Shown in pieces: positions 54,289-61,781 of a stretch of 64,000 nt of DNA; within the stretch, counting starts at the first letter, position 1; the number at the start of each line of letters is the position of its first letter. The notes below the pieces were generated by a model. The model ran no database searches. It saw only the letters and a program-made list of their open reading frames with translations, and had not been told where the DNA came from. The translations under genes were made by a program, and so were the position numbers. The stretch covers positions 682,001-746,000 of the forward strand of contig NZ_CANMEZ010000002.1 in assembly GCF_947496985.1 (NCBI RefSeq), read 5' to 3'. Source of the DNA: an uncultured Kordia sp. GTDB lineage: Bacteria > Bacteroidota > Bacteroidia > Flavobacteriales > Flavobacteriaceae.

Positions 54289-54696
54289 ATGAAAAAAATC
54301 TATTTCATATTCGCAGTATGCATGTTGACAATCGTAAGTTGTAAAAATGACGCTAAGAGTTCTGATAAAGAAACAGAAAAGACTGTAGCTTCGCAATACG
54401 AAACATTTACAGGTATGTTTTTATACTTGGAAAGTGAAAAAGCAGCCGTTTTCCAGGCAGCTGGAAGCAACATGTACGGAGTCGTAATAGACGATCAAAT
54501 GTTAGCACTTAACAAAGAGTGCAAAAAATACAAAACAAAAGAACACGATATGGTTCCTGTTGTTATTAAAGGAATTACAAAGCCAAATCCTGTAAAAGAT
54601 GCTTGGAAAGAAGTAATTGAAATTAAAGAAATTGTTTCAGTTCAAAAGCCAAGTGAAAATCAAGATGGTACTATTATCATCACAAACAATCAATAA
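54289..54696 (+). CDS. Small lipoprotein inserted in the suf operon
   Basis: The product has 135 residues. A lipoprotein signal ends in TIVSC (Cys18), followed by a Lys/Asp/Ser-rich linker and a small beta-domain (FTGMFLYLESEKAAVFQAAG, VPVVIKGITKPNP). It lies 29 bp after sufB and 31 bp before sufC, in the same direction, so it is coexpressed although a lipid anchor places it outside the cytoplasm where SUF works. The function is unknown. Confidence 0.75.
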   Translation: MKKIYFIFAVCMLTIVSCKNDAKSSDKETEKTVASQYETFTGMFLYLESEKAAVFQAAGSNMYGVVIDDQMLALNKECKKYKTKEHDMVPVVIKGITKPNPVKDAWKEVIEIKEIVSVQKPSENQDGTIIITNNQ

Positions 54697-54727
54697 TTTC
54701 GATTAAAAAAATATAACACGCAGTAAA

Positions 54728-55480
54728 ATGTTACACGTAAAAAATTTACACGCAAGTGTCGAAGATAAAGCAATTCTAAAAGGAATTAATTTAGAAGTAA
54801 AAGCAGGAGAAGTACATGCAATCATGGGACCAAATGGCTCTGGAAAAAGCACACTATCTTCTGTAATTGCTGGAAAGGAAGAATATGAAGTAACTGATGG
54901 AGAAATCTTTTTAAATGGTGAAAACATTGAAGAACTTTCTGCCGAAGAGCGTGCACATGAAGGTGTATTTTTATCATTTCAATATCCTGTAGAAATCCCT
55001 GGAGTTTCTGTAACAAACTTCGTTAAAACTGCTATCAACGAAACGCGCAAAGCGAAAGGTGAAGACGAAATGCCTGCAAGTGCTATGTTGAAGAAAATTA
55101 GAGAAAAAGCAGAATTATTAGAAATTGATCGTAAATTTTTATCTCGTTCGTTAAATGAAGGATTTTCTGGAGGAGAAAAGAAACGTAACGAAATTTTCCA
55201 AATGGCCATGTTAGAACCAAAATTAGCCATCTTAGATGAAACAGATTCTGGTTTGGATATTGATGCCTTACGTATTGTTGCCAATGGTGTAAATAAACTA
55301 CGCAGTGAAGATAACGCAGTTATTGTAATTACACATTACCAACGCTTATTAGAATATATTGTTCCAGATTTTGTACATGTATTACACAATGGTAAAATTG
55401 TAAAATCAGGAACGAAAGAATTAGCCTTAGAATTAGAAGAAAAAGGATACGATTGGATTAAACAAGAAGCAACTGTTTAA
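54728..55480 (+). CDS. sufC: SUF ATPase SufC
   Basis: The product has 250 residues and is an ABC-type ATPase. Walker A is GPNGSGKST (36-44), the ABC signature is [14 protein letters not shown], and Walker B with its neighbour is [16 protein letters not shown]. The SufC-specific salt-bridge segment and the H-loop (VITHYQRLL) are present. It powers SufBC2D. It starts 31 bp after the lipoprotein gene. Confidence 0.97.
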   Translation: MLHVKNLHASVEDKAILKGINLEVKAGEVHAIMGPNGSGKSTLSSVIAGKEEYEVTDGEIFLNGENIEELSAEERAHEGVFLSFQYPVEIPGVSVTNFVKTAINETRKAKGEDEMPASAMLKKIREKAELLEIDRKFLSRSLNEGFSGGEKKRNEIFQMAMLEPKLAILDETDSGLDIDALRIVANGVNKLRSEDNAVIVITHYQRLLEYIVPDFVHVLHNGKIVKSGTKELALELEEKGYDWIKQEATV

Positions 55481-55503
55481 GCAACGATCACAAAACGATA
55501 TAC

Positions 55504-56823
55504 ATGGAGTTAAAAGATAAATTATTGTCATCCTTTATGGTTTTTGAAGATCGTGTACATGATCAATCAAAAGATTTAAACGATATCAGAAATGCAGCGA
55601 TTAAAACGTTTGAACAAAAAGGATTTCCTACCAAAAAAGATGAAGATTGGAAATATACTTCCTTGAATGCTCTATTGAAGCACGATTATAGTATTTCTCC
55701 ACAACAAGAAACTGCTGTTGAGTTTAAGGATGTAAAGAAGTTTTTTATTCACGATATTGATACCTATAAAATTGTATTTATCGATGGAAAATATAGTTCT
55801 TTCCTTTCGGAAACGACACATGATGGCATTGATGTTTGTTTAATGAGTTCAGCATTAAACAAGCCTAAATATAAAATCATTATTGATTCATATTATAACA
55901 AAGCTGCAAAATCAGATCATAGTTTAACGTCTTTAAATACGGCTTTTGCTTCTGAAGGTGCATACATTCATATTCCAAAAAATAAAGTAGTAGAAAAGCC
56001 AATTCAAATTGTCCATTTTTCTACTGGAAATGAAGCTTCGTTATTATTACAACCACGTAATTTAATTGTGGTTGATGAAAATTCGCATGTACAAATTATT
56101 GAGCGTCATCAAAGTTTAACATCAAATGTAGTGTTGACAAATTCGGTAACGGAAATTTTCGCAAATAAACGTGCGATTGTTGATTATTATAAAATTCAAA
56201 ATGATAACCAACAAGCTTCGTTAATCGACAATACCTATATTTCACAAAAGCAAAGTAGCCATGCTTCTGTACATACATTTTCATTTGGCGGAAAATTGAT
56301 TAGAAACAATCTGCAATTCTTTCAAAAAGGAGAACACATTGATTCTACTATGAAAGGAATCACAATTATTGGCAACAAACAACATGTTGACCATAATACA
56401 TTGGTACATCATATTGAGCCAAATTGTGAAAGTCATCAAGATTACAAAGGTATTTTTGCAGATAGGTCTACAGGAGTATTTAACGGGAAAGTTGTTGTTG
56501 AGAAAGAAGCACAAAAGACAAATGCTTTCCAGGCGAACAATAATATTTTAGTAGACGACAAAGCAACTATTAACACTAAACCTCAGCTTGAAATTTTTGC
56601 AGATGATGTAAAATGTTCACACGGTTGTACGATTGGTCAGTTAGACAAAGATGCTTTATTTTATTTACGCTCACGCGGAATTCCGACAAAAGAAGCCAAA
56701 GCTTTATTAACATATGCTTTTGCGAACAATGTATTGGAAAGCGTAAAAATAAATTCGATTAAAACACGAATTAATAAATTAATAGCTCAGAAATTAGGCG
56801 TTAATTTAGGATTCGATTTATAA
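55504..56823 (+). CDS. sufD: SUF assembly protein SufD
   Basis: The product has 439 residues. It has a FPTKKDEDWKYTSL segment near the N-terminus, a beta-helix core (YIHIPKNKVVEKPIQIVHFS, GKVVVEKEAQKTNAFQANN), and a C-terminal KCSHGCTIGQLDKDALFYLR, all typical of SufD. It heterodimerises with SufB. It is the last gene of the operon, followed by a strong terminator; sufS and sufE are not in the window. Confidence 0.96.
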   Translation: MELKDKLLSSFMVFEDRVHDQSKDLNDIRNAAIKTFEQKGFPTKKDEDWKYTSLNALLKHDYSISPQQETAVEFKDVKKFFIHDIDTYKIVFIDGKYSSFLSETTHDGIDVCLMSSALNKPKYKIIIDSYYNKAAKSDHSLTSLNTAFASEGAYIHIPKNKVVEKPIQIVHFSTGNEASLLLQPRNLIVVDENSHVQIIERHQSLTSNVVLTNSVTEIFANKRAIVDYYKIQNDNQQASLIDNTYISQKQSSHASVHTFSFGGKLIRNNLQFFQKGEHIDSTMKGITIIGNKQHVDHNTLVHHIEPNCESHQDYKGIFADRSTGVFNGKVVVEKEAQKTNAFQANNNILVDDKATINTKPQLEIFADDVKCSHGCTIGQLDKDALFYLRSRGIPTKEAKALLTYAFANNVLESVKINSIKTRINKLIAQKLGVNLGFDL

Positions 56824-56844
56824 AATATAACGACATAAAAACAG

Positions 56845-56874
56845 AAAACCCGAAGTATATGCTTCGGGTTTTTT
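56845..56874 (+). terminator. Terminator of the suf operon
   Basis: aaacccgaag ... cttcgggttt forms a 10-bp stem with a 6-nt loop, flanked by A's and followed by six T's. It starts 22 bp past sufD. On the other strand it can also stop the precursor gene at 56891. Confidence 0.92.
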
Positions 56875-56890
56875 CATTTTCATAGAATTT

Positions 56891-57103
56891 TTAAATCGAT
56901 ACTGGAGGATTTATGAGAATTGATGTGTCAAATGTTAAACATCCATCACACGAATTACATGAGTTACATGAGCCAGTGCATGAAAACGCACACGAATTCC
57001 TTGTAATAATTATAGTTCCAGTGATGAAAACATCGTTTCCTCCTTTCAATTCTGAGATTGATGTTTTGTTAAGCTTAAGTGATTTTAATCCTCTTTTTTT
57101 CAT
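56891..57103 (-). CDS. RiPP-like precursor peptide with six-Cys core
   Basis: The product has 70 residues. The leader MKKRGLKSLKLNKTSISELK is followed by GG (21-22), the same L-x-L-x-K ... L...GG form as the other three precursors in the window. The core carries Cys38, 42, 46, 49, 52 and 55, at intervals of 3-4, in an S/N/G-rich CNSCNSCDGC run. A hydrophobic C-terminal tail (ILINPPVSI) is unusual. No modification or export gene is adjacent. It lies between the suf terminator and a terminator at 57205. Confidence 0.65.
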   Translation of the reverse strand: MKKRGLKSLKLNKTSISELKGGNDVFITGTIIITRNSCAFSCTGSCNSCNSCDGCLTFDTSILINPPVSI

Positions 57104-57204
57104 GATAAATAATTTTAAAAATTGATAGTTACAAGGTTTTAAAAAATCAATCTCAATGTAAGAGGCTAAACACTAATAGTGTGTACGTAGAAATGCGTAA
57201 AAGC

Positions 57205-57238
57205 AAAAATCCCTAAGCAAATACCTTGGGATTTTTTT
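57205..57238 (-). terminator. Terminator of the DUF2589-type module
   Basis: aaaaatccctaag (57205-57217) pairs with cttgggattttt (57224-57235), with T-runs on both strands. It lies just past the stop codon at 57249 of the minus-strand operon. Confidence 0.75.
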
Positions 57239-57248
57239 ATTGCGAACT

Positions 57249-57785
57249 TTATAATGTTACTTCTTCCGCAATGATTCTAAATATATCAACCTCTGGAACC
57301 AATGTCTGTAATTGTAGAGCAACTGAACTAAATTGAGGATCTGCTTTCAGTTTTGCCCATATAATTTTGATATATTTATTGAAGTTATCCTGATCTCTTT
57401 GTTGATAATCTGGCTGATCTTTTACTAAAACCAACACTTGTTGAATTGTTTCTCTGGCTTGACTAATTTTTGAATTGATAGGATCGTGCAAACTTACCAA
57501 GACTGTATGAGCTGTTGCCAAACATTCAGCAGAAACCATAAACTGATGTTTGCGTTTTTGTGGAATATCTTTCTCTTTTGCAATGAATAATTGATTTCGT
57601 AAAATGCTTATCCTACTTGACTCTGCATACCCAAATTGCTTCAACACTTGTTCGTTTTCTGAAAGCCAACGCTCAATCTCTGCAAAAAAGCGGGAAGATT
57701 TGGAGCGAAGCAATTCAGAAATTAACCCAACTTTCAAAATAGATGTTTCAAAAAAGGTATGCTTTTCTATAATACTTGTTTTCAT
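57249..57785 (-). CDS. Helical protein of a three-gene module, unknown
   Basis: The product has 178 residues, predicted mainly alpha-helical and soluble with no signal peptide (RSKSSRFFAEIERWLSENEQ, FNKYIKIIWAKLKADPQFSS). It is the last gene of a minus-strand set with the genes at 57821 and 58671 (35-bp gap to the former). I do not recognise the family. Confidence 0.65.
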   Translation of the reverse strand: MKTSIIEKHTFFETSILKVGLISELLRSKSSRFFAEIERWLSENEQVLKQFGYAESSRISILRNQLFIAKEKDIPQKRKHQFMVSAECLATAHTVLVSLHDPINSKISQARETIQQVLVLVKDQPDYQQRDQDNFNKYIKIIWAKLKADPQFSSVALQLQTLVPEVDIFRIIAEEVTL

Positions 57786-57820
57786 GTTTTCTTTGGTTTA
57801 ATTTTTTTTTGCGAATCGAC

Positions 57821-58612
57821 TTATTCGTAATTCAATACCTGTACTGTATTTCCTTCTGCATCAACATCTGTTGTCCATTCCATAGCATCATCCATAATAT
57901 TTACTTTGATATTGATCATACTTGCCGGATCATTAATTTCTTTGAGTTTTTGTGTTTCTATAATCACTGGAAGCTCCTCTATTTCAGGTAATCTTTGTTG
58001 TAAATTGCTTTCAATTTCTAACACCATTGCATTACGAAACGTAGCTTCTTCAATATATGAACCAACAAAAGCTGAATACGCTTTAGAAGCAAATTTCTCC
58101 GCTTCTTCCCTTACTATTGTACTATAACTATTTGGTGACACTGGTGATAAATCATCTCTAGTTACCGCTACTTCAGAATCACGTTTTGTGCTTAAAGTAG
58201 CTTCTGATGAATTTTGTACTGTTAAAGCTGAAACGGTTTCTAAATCTGTAGCTATTTTAACGGAATAATCTTTTGCGATTTGTGAGACTTGTGATCTTAT
58301 CTCGTTAATGTATTCTACTTGTTGTTCTGTTTTATTTGGAATAAGGTCTGAATTCACTTTAAAAAATGCCTTTTCATACACTTCTTGAATTTCTCTTTCA
58401 GAATAATTTCTTGTGACTGTTTGTGTATTATCAACAGCAACAGGAATTGTCAATTCTACATTTTTGATACGAATATTTGGCACAGAAAAATGCTTTAACA
58501 TAGGGTTATTTACATATTCATCTGCAATGGCCAATGTTTCAATATCTGACTGCACTTTTGCATTGGTGATTTCTTTATAAATCTTTCCTATATAATCTTT
58601 TAATGTAATCAT
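57821..58612 (-). CDS. Middle gene of a three-gene module, unknown
   Basis: The product has 263 residues and is soluble. The N-terminus has ITLKDYIGKIYKEITNAKVQ and FSVPNIRIKNVELTIPVAVD, followed by helical segments and a C-terminal IKVNIMDDAMEWTTDVDAEG. The N-terminal V-P-x-I-x-I-x-x-V-E-x-T-I-P segment suggests a beta-sandwich partner of the DUF2589-like protein encoded 58 bp upstream. The function is unknown. Confidence 0.65.
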   Translation of the reverse strand: MITLKDYIGKIYKEITNAKVQSDIETLAIADEYVNNPMLKHFSVPNIRIKNVELTIPVAVDNTQTVTRNYSEREIQEVYEKAFFKVNSDLIPNKTEQQVEYINEIRSQVSQIAKDYSVKIATDLETVSALTVQNSSEATLSTKRDSEVAVTRDDLSPVSPNSYSTIVREEAEKFASKAYSAFVGSYIEEATFRNAMVLEIESNLQQRLPEIEELPVIIETQKLKEINDPASMINIKVNIMDDAMEWTTDVDAEGNTVQVLNYE

Positions 58613-58631
58613 GATTTTATTTTTTTAGGTA

Positions 58632-58657
58632 GAAGAAACCTCCAAAGAGGTTTCTTC
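58632..58657 (-). promoter_or_regulatory. Perfect hairpin between module genes
   Basis: gaagaaacctc (58632-58642) and gaggtttcttc (58647-58657) form a perfect 11-bp stem with a 4-nt loop. On the minus strand no T-run follows, so it may be an attenuator or an mRNA-stabilising stem, tuning expression of the downstream genes relative to the DUF2589-like gene. Confidence 0.5.
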
Positions 58658-58670
58658 AATTAATTTTTAG

Positions 58671-59219
58671 TTAGGCTACTTTCTCAACTTCAGAAATTCC
58701 TTCTTCTAATAAATCTAAAACTCTGCTCATTCCAGCAGGTAATTCGTCTTGTACGGCATGGATTTTAATATTCATACTGTATGAACGTGTAGCTTCATCA
58801 GAGTAGCGGTTTTTCTTTTGGAACGAATAACTTCCTTTAAAATTCAATCGTCCAAATCCCCAACGTAAACGTAAATCTGCACTTAAGTTTAATTTGTGAC
58901 TTGTCTCAGAAGTGTATTCAGTTACACTAGAAATTTTAGCATTAAAATCAATAGTAGTATCTGCTACACGCAAAAACGGAATTGGAATAATTGTTAATAA
59001 AGGAGTTGTTAACGTTACTGTTGTTGGCGAACCATCAACTAACTTTGAATACTCAAAAGTTACGTTTTTAACTTTACTGTCAGCATCAAGACCAACTGCA
59101 TTGATAAAATCAACCGTTGATAAAGCTGCTGCTGCTTGCGCATCAATAACTGCTGTTAATGGTTTCCCTAACATTGCACTGAAATTGATGTTAGCGATTT
59201 CATTTGGACTAACTGGCAT
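58671..59219 (-). CDS. DUF2589-like protein
   Basis: The product has 182 residues from the ATG at 59217-59219 (MPVSPNEIANINFSAMLGKP); the upstream 31 codons are basic and not family-like. The typical segments are PLTAVIDAQAAAALSTVDFI, then TVTLTTPLLTIIPIPFLRVA, DTTIDFNAKIS and a strand-rich C-terminus with NLSADLRLRWGFGRLNFKG. DUF2589 proteins are uncharacterised. It is the first gene of the three-gene operon. Confidence 0.8.
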   Translation of the reverse strand: MPVSPNEIANINFSAMLGKPLTAVIDAQAAAALSTVDFINAVGLDADSKVKNVTFEYSKLVDGSPTTVTLTTPLLTIIPIPFLRVADTTIDFNAKISSVTEYTSETSHKLNLSADLRLRWGFGRLNFKGSYSFQKKNRYSDEATRSYSMNIKIHAVQDELPAGMSRVLDLLEEGISEVEKVA

Positions 59220-59591
59220 AATTGTAATATTTAAAATTTTTAACCTACTCTTTTTTAAAAGGCTTTTCGGCTTTCTCCTTAGGTCGTGAGCTTTATCGCG
59301 AATAATTCTCACATCATTTTAAGCTTAAAATTATACTCTTTCGAAAGAATTACAATGCAAATATAAAACATATGTTGCAATTAAGCAAACATATTACAGT
59401 AAATATTTGCAGCAGCCTATTAAAAAATTGTAATATGTTGTAAGATATGTGTAAAAAATACTTATAAGAGATTGGAATCTGTAATTTTGAAGAATTAAGG
59501 CATCATTATGCTAATTTACAGACGCACGAAAACATATGTTCGTTTTGTACATAACATTTGTGATAGTTGCAGCAGAAAAATTTACTATTAA
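59220..59591. promoter_or_regulatory. Promoter region of the module, with palindromes
   Basis: This is a noncoding gap between the module and the end of the serine hydrolase gene. It contains the palindromes attttaagcttaaaat (59317-59332) and tctttcgaaaga (59338-59349), and repeated acatatgttg motifs near 59369 and 59530. These could bind a regulator of the module. No -7 box is clear. Confidence 0.4.
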
Positions 59592-60935
59592 TTATTCAAT
59601 AGCTGTACATATATTTTTTAGAAAAGAATTGAAATCCATTCCATCGTTTCCAGCCAGCCCAAAACGAACTACGACTAAATCCTTTGATGGAATAATGTAT
59701 ACACGTTGCCCTTGGTAACCGTTTGCTGAATACATATCTTTTGGCACATCTGGATGAAAACCACCTGCGTTGAGCCAAAAGTGTGCCCCATAGCGTCCGT
59801 CAGAAGTTGGTGTTGGCTTAGTCACATAATCTACCCAAGAAGCATCAAATAGTTGTGTTCCGTTCCAGTTTCCTTTGTGTAAATATAATAGTCCAAACTT
59901 CGCCCAATCACGTGGAGTTGCCCAAGAATATGAAGACCCAACATAGTTTCCTTCCATATCGGCTTCTAACAACATTGAATGCATTCCTATTTTATCAATG
60001 AATTCATCATATGGAAAATCTAAATATGCTTGATGATTTGAAAATTGCTTTCGCAGAATTCCTGATAGTAAATTTGATGTTCCAGAAGAGTAATACCAAG
60101 TTTCGTTTGGCTTCCCAATTAATGGTTTTTCAGCTTGCGACTTTGTCATGTCTTTTTCAAGAAACAACATCTTAGTTACATCTGATATTTTACCATAATC
60201 TTCTTCCCATTCCAAACCACTATTCATTTGTAATAGATTGTGTATCGTAATTGCGTTGCGTTCATCTTCTTTCCATTCATCAATTGGCGCTTTGTCCCAA
60301 ACACTCAATTTTCCTTGATATTGTAAAATCCCATACATGGTACTTACCAAACTTTTTGTCATAGACCAACCTAGTATTCTAGAATCTTTATTAAACCCAT
60401 CTGCATATTGCTCTGCTAGTATTTGATCTTTATATATGACTAAAACTGCACGTGTTTTTTTAACATCTTCTCCATCTACTTTTTCAAAAGCATTAGCAAC
60501 TGCTGCATTAATTTGATCATATTTTACATTAGAAAATACTGTATCTTTTTGCTTCATTCCACCATATGGATATGGCGCCATGCGTGTAATGGAACTTCTA
60601 TGTGGCACAGGCGTTTCCTGAGAAAGATCGTAATCATCCGTAATTAAAACACTTCCCAAGCCTTTTCTGTATACTGCTTTACGTGTCATTAATCCGTAAA
60701 CGGAAGCAGAAGCCATTTTTTTACTTTCATCTACTTCATCGGCAGCAATATTGATAGGTCCGAAGTTATTATCTGTTTCATCAGTAAATTCTACGCTTCT
60801 TCCTGCAACAAATACAGAGGAACTCATACTTTTTGCAGAATAGCCTGAAATAATGTTCAAACGCGAATAATTAAATGCTATTACAATTCCTAAAAGGACA
60901 ACTATGACGGCAAGTATTTTGAATGCTTTCTTCAT
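59592..60935 (-). CDS. Class C beta-lactamase-type serine hydrolase
   Basis: The product has 447 residues. An N-terminal membrane helix (about 5-22) acts as an anchor or uncleaved signal. The catalytic domain begins near 140. The serine motif SMTK (Ser191, Lys194), the second motif YSSGTSN in place of Y-x-N, and HFWLNAGG near the third motif position fit penicillin-binding-protein-like esterases rather than true beta-lactamases. The substrate is unknown. A minus-strand CAAATATA (TATATTTG, 60956-60963) may be its -7 box. Confidence 0.85.
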   Translation of the reverse strand: MKKAFKILAVIVVLLGIVIAFNYSRLNIISGYSAKSMSSSVFVAGRSVEFTDETDNNFGPINIAADEVDESKKMASASVYGLMTRKAVYRKGLGSVLITDDYDLSQETPVPHRSSITRMAPYPYGGMKQKDTVFSNVKYDQINAAVANAFEKVDGEDVKKTRAVLVIYKDQILAEQYADGFNKDSRILGWSMTKSLVSTMYGILQYQGKLSVWDKAPIDEWKEDERNAITIHNLLQMNSGLEWEEDYGKISDVTKMLFLEKDMTKSQAEKPLIGKPNETWYYSSGTSNLLSGILRKQFSNHQAYLDFPYDEFIDKIGMHSMLLEADMEGNYVGSSYSWATPRDWAKFGLLYLHKGNWNGTQLFDASWVDYVTKPTPTSDGRYGAHFWLNAGGFHPDVPKDMYSANGYQGQRVYIIPSKDLVVVRFGLAGNDGMDFNSFLKNICTAIE

Positions 60936-61135
60936 GATAAATCAATTTCTGTACTCAAATATATTAAAATGAAATTTAGTAATGACATCTATCGTAGTGT
61001 TTTCCCTTTGTGAGAAATAGGAAAAACACCTAATTATTTTATCTATATACCTGCCTGCCAATAAATTAAAACAATTGACCTTTATCAAACTGTTACGTAA
61101 CGGTGAAAATTATAAACCTTTTTAAAACAAAAACC

Positions 61136-61396
61136 ATGAAAAAAAACAAAAAAAGCTTAAAAAAATTATCGTTAAACAAAGATGTAATTTCAAATTTAGA
61201 GAATGGTAGAATTAATGGTGGAGCACCAATTACTGTAGTTATTTGTCCAATTGTAACCAGATTTAACTGTCCAGTATTAACACCAGCGTGTCCTATATTA
61301 ACAAATCCTATCTGTCCTATTTTAACACCGGCTTGTCCAATTCAATCAAGATTCGTTTGTTCTGATGTTGGATGTCCATCTGACTTTATCTGCTAA
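61136..61396 (+). CDS. RiPP-like precursor with Cys-Pro repeat core (A)
   Basis: The product has 86 residues from the ATG at 61136; an 11-codon GTG extension is ignored. The leader MKKNKKSLKKLSLNKDVISN ends in a double glycine (28-29). The core has eight cysteines (37, 45, 52, 60, 67, 75, 80 and 86), six in C-P pairs, with a 15-residue repeat (CPVLTPACPILTNPI, then CPILTPACPIQSRFV). It is in tandem with precursor B (84 bp apart). No modification or export enzyme is visible within the window. Confidence 0.7.
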   Translation: MKKNKKSLKKLSLNKDVISNLENGRINGGAPITVVICPIVTRFNCPVLTPACPILTNPICPILTPACPIQSRFVCSDVGCPSDFIC

Positions 61397-61428
61397 TTTT
61401 TAGCAATTAATTATTAACAAGATTAAGG

Positions 61429-61452
61429 GCAACTACTGTAAAAAGTAGTTGC
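61429..61452 (+). terminator. Hairpin after precursor A
   Basis: gcaactact (61429-61437) pairs perfectly with agtagttgc (61444-61452) around the loop gtaaaa. No proper T-run follows, so it may be a weak terminator or attenuator between the two precursors. The loop is identical to that of the hairpin after precursor B. Confidence 0.55.
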
Positions 61453-61479
61453 TGCTTAATTTATTAACACGTTACAACC

Positions 61480-61728
61480 ATGAAAAAAAATAAAAAAAGT
61501 TTAAAGAAATTGACGCTTAATAAAAAAGTAGTGTCAAATTTAGAAAGCGAACAAATTAGTGGAGGAACTATTGTTACTATAGCATGTCCGGTAACTATTT
61601 TTTGTCCAACTCGATTTTGTCCGACAAAATTCAATTGTCCAACACTATTTAACTGTCCAACGCTTGGAGGTTGCCCTACATTCGGTGCATGTCCGTCAAT
61701 AGCTGGTGGATGTCCAACAACTTTTTAG
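61480..61728 (+). CDS. RiPP-like precursor with Cys-Pro-Thr hexad core (B)
   Basis: The product has 82 residues. The leader MKKNKKSLKKLTLNKKVVSN is nearly identical to that of precursor A, with a double glycine at 28-29. The core (from residue 36) is eight Cys-Pro units spaced 5-7 apart (Cys36, 42, 47, 53, 59, 65, 71 and 78), mostly C-P-T-x-x-x hexads such as CPTKFN, CPTLFN and CPTLGG. A Thr sits four residues before the next Cys in the hexads, a spacing used in (methyl)lanthionine rings. Modification is unproven. Confidence 0.7.
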   Translation: MKKNKKSLKKLTLNKKVVSNLESEQISGGTIVTIACPVTIFCPTRFCPTKFNCPTLFNCPTLGGCPTFGACPSIAGGCPTTF

Positions 61729-61752
61729 TTATAGGAAGTGTTTAAAACGTAT

Positions 61753-61781
61753 GAAGTCGCTGTAAAAAGCGACTTCTCTTT
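61753..61781 (+). terminator. Terminator after precursor B
   Basis: gaagtcgct (61753-61761) pairs perfectly with agcgacttc (61768-61776), loop gtaaaa, followed by tctttttatt. It ends the precursor unit and lies against the stop of the convergent gene at 61782. Confidence 0.8.

Noticed and set aside
59219..59312. Longer N-terminus for the DUF2589-like gene
   Set aside because: The added 31 residues are highly basic and unlike the family start; MPVSPNEI fits as the natural beginning.
61585..61728. Regular 18-bp periodicity that could suggest a CRISPR-like or simple repeat array
   Set aside because: The period is in codons (Cys-Pro-Thr-x3) within an intact ORF with a leader; there are no spacers and the third codon positions vary.
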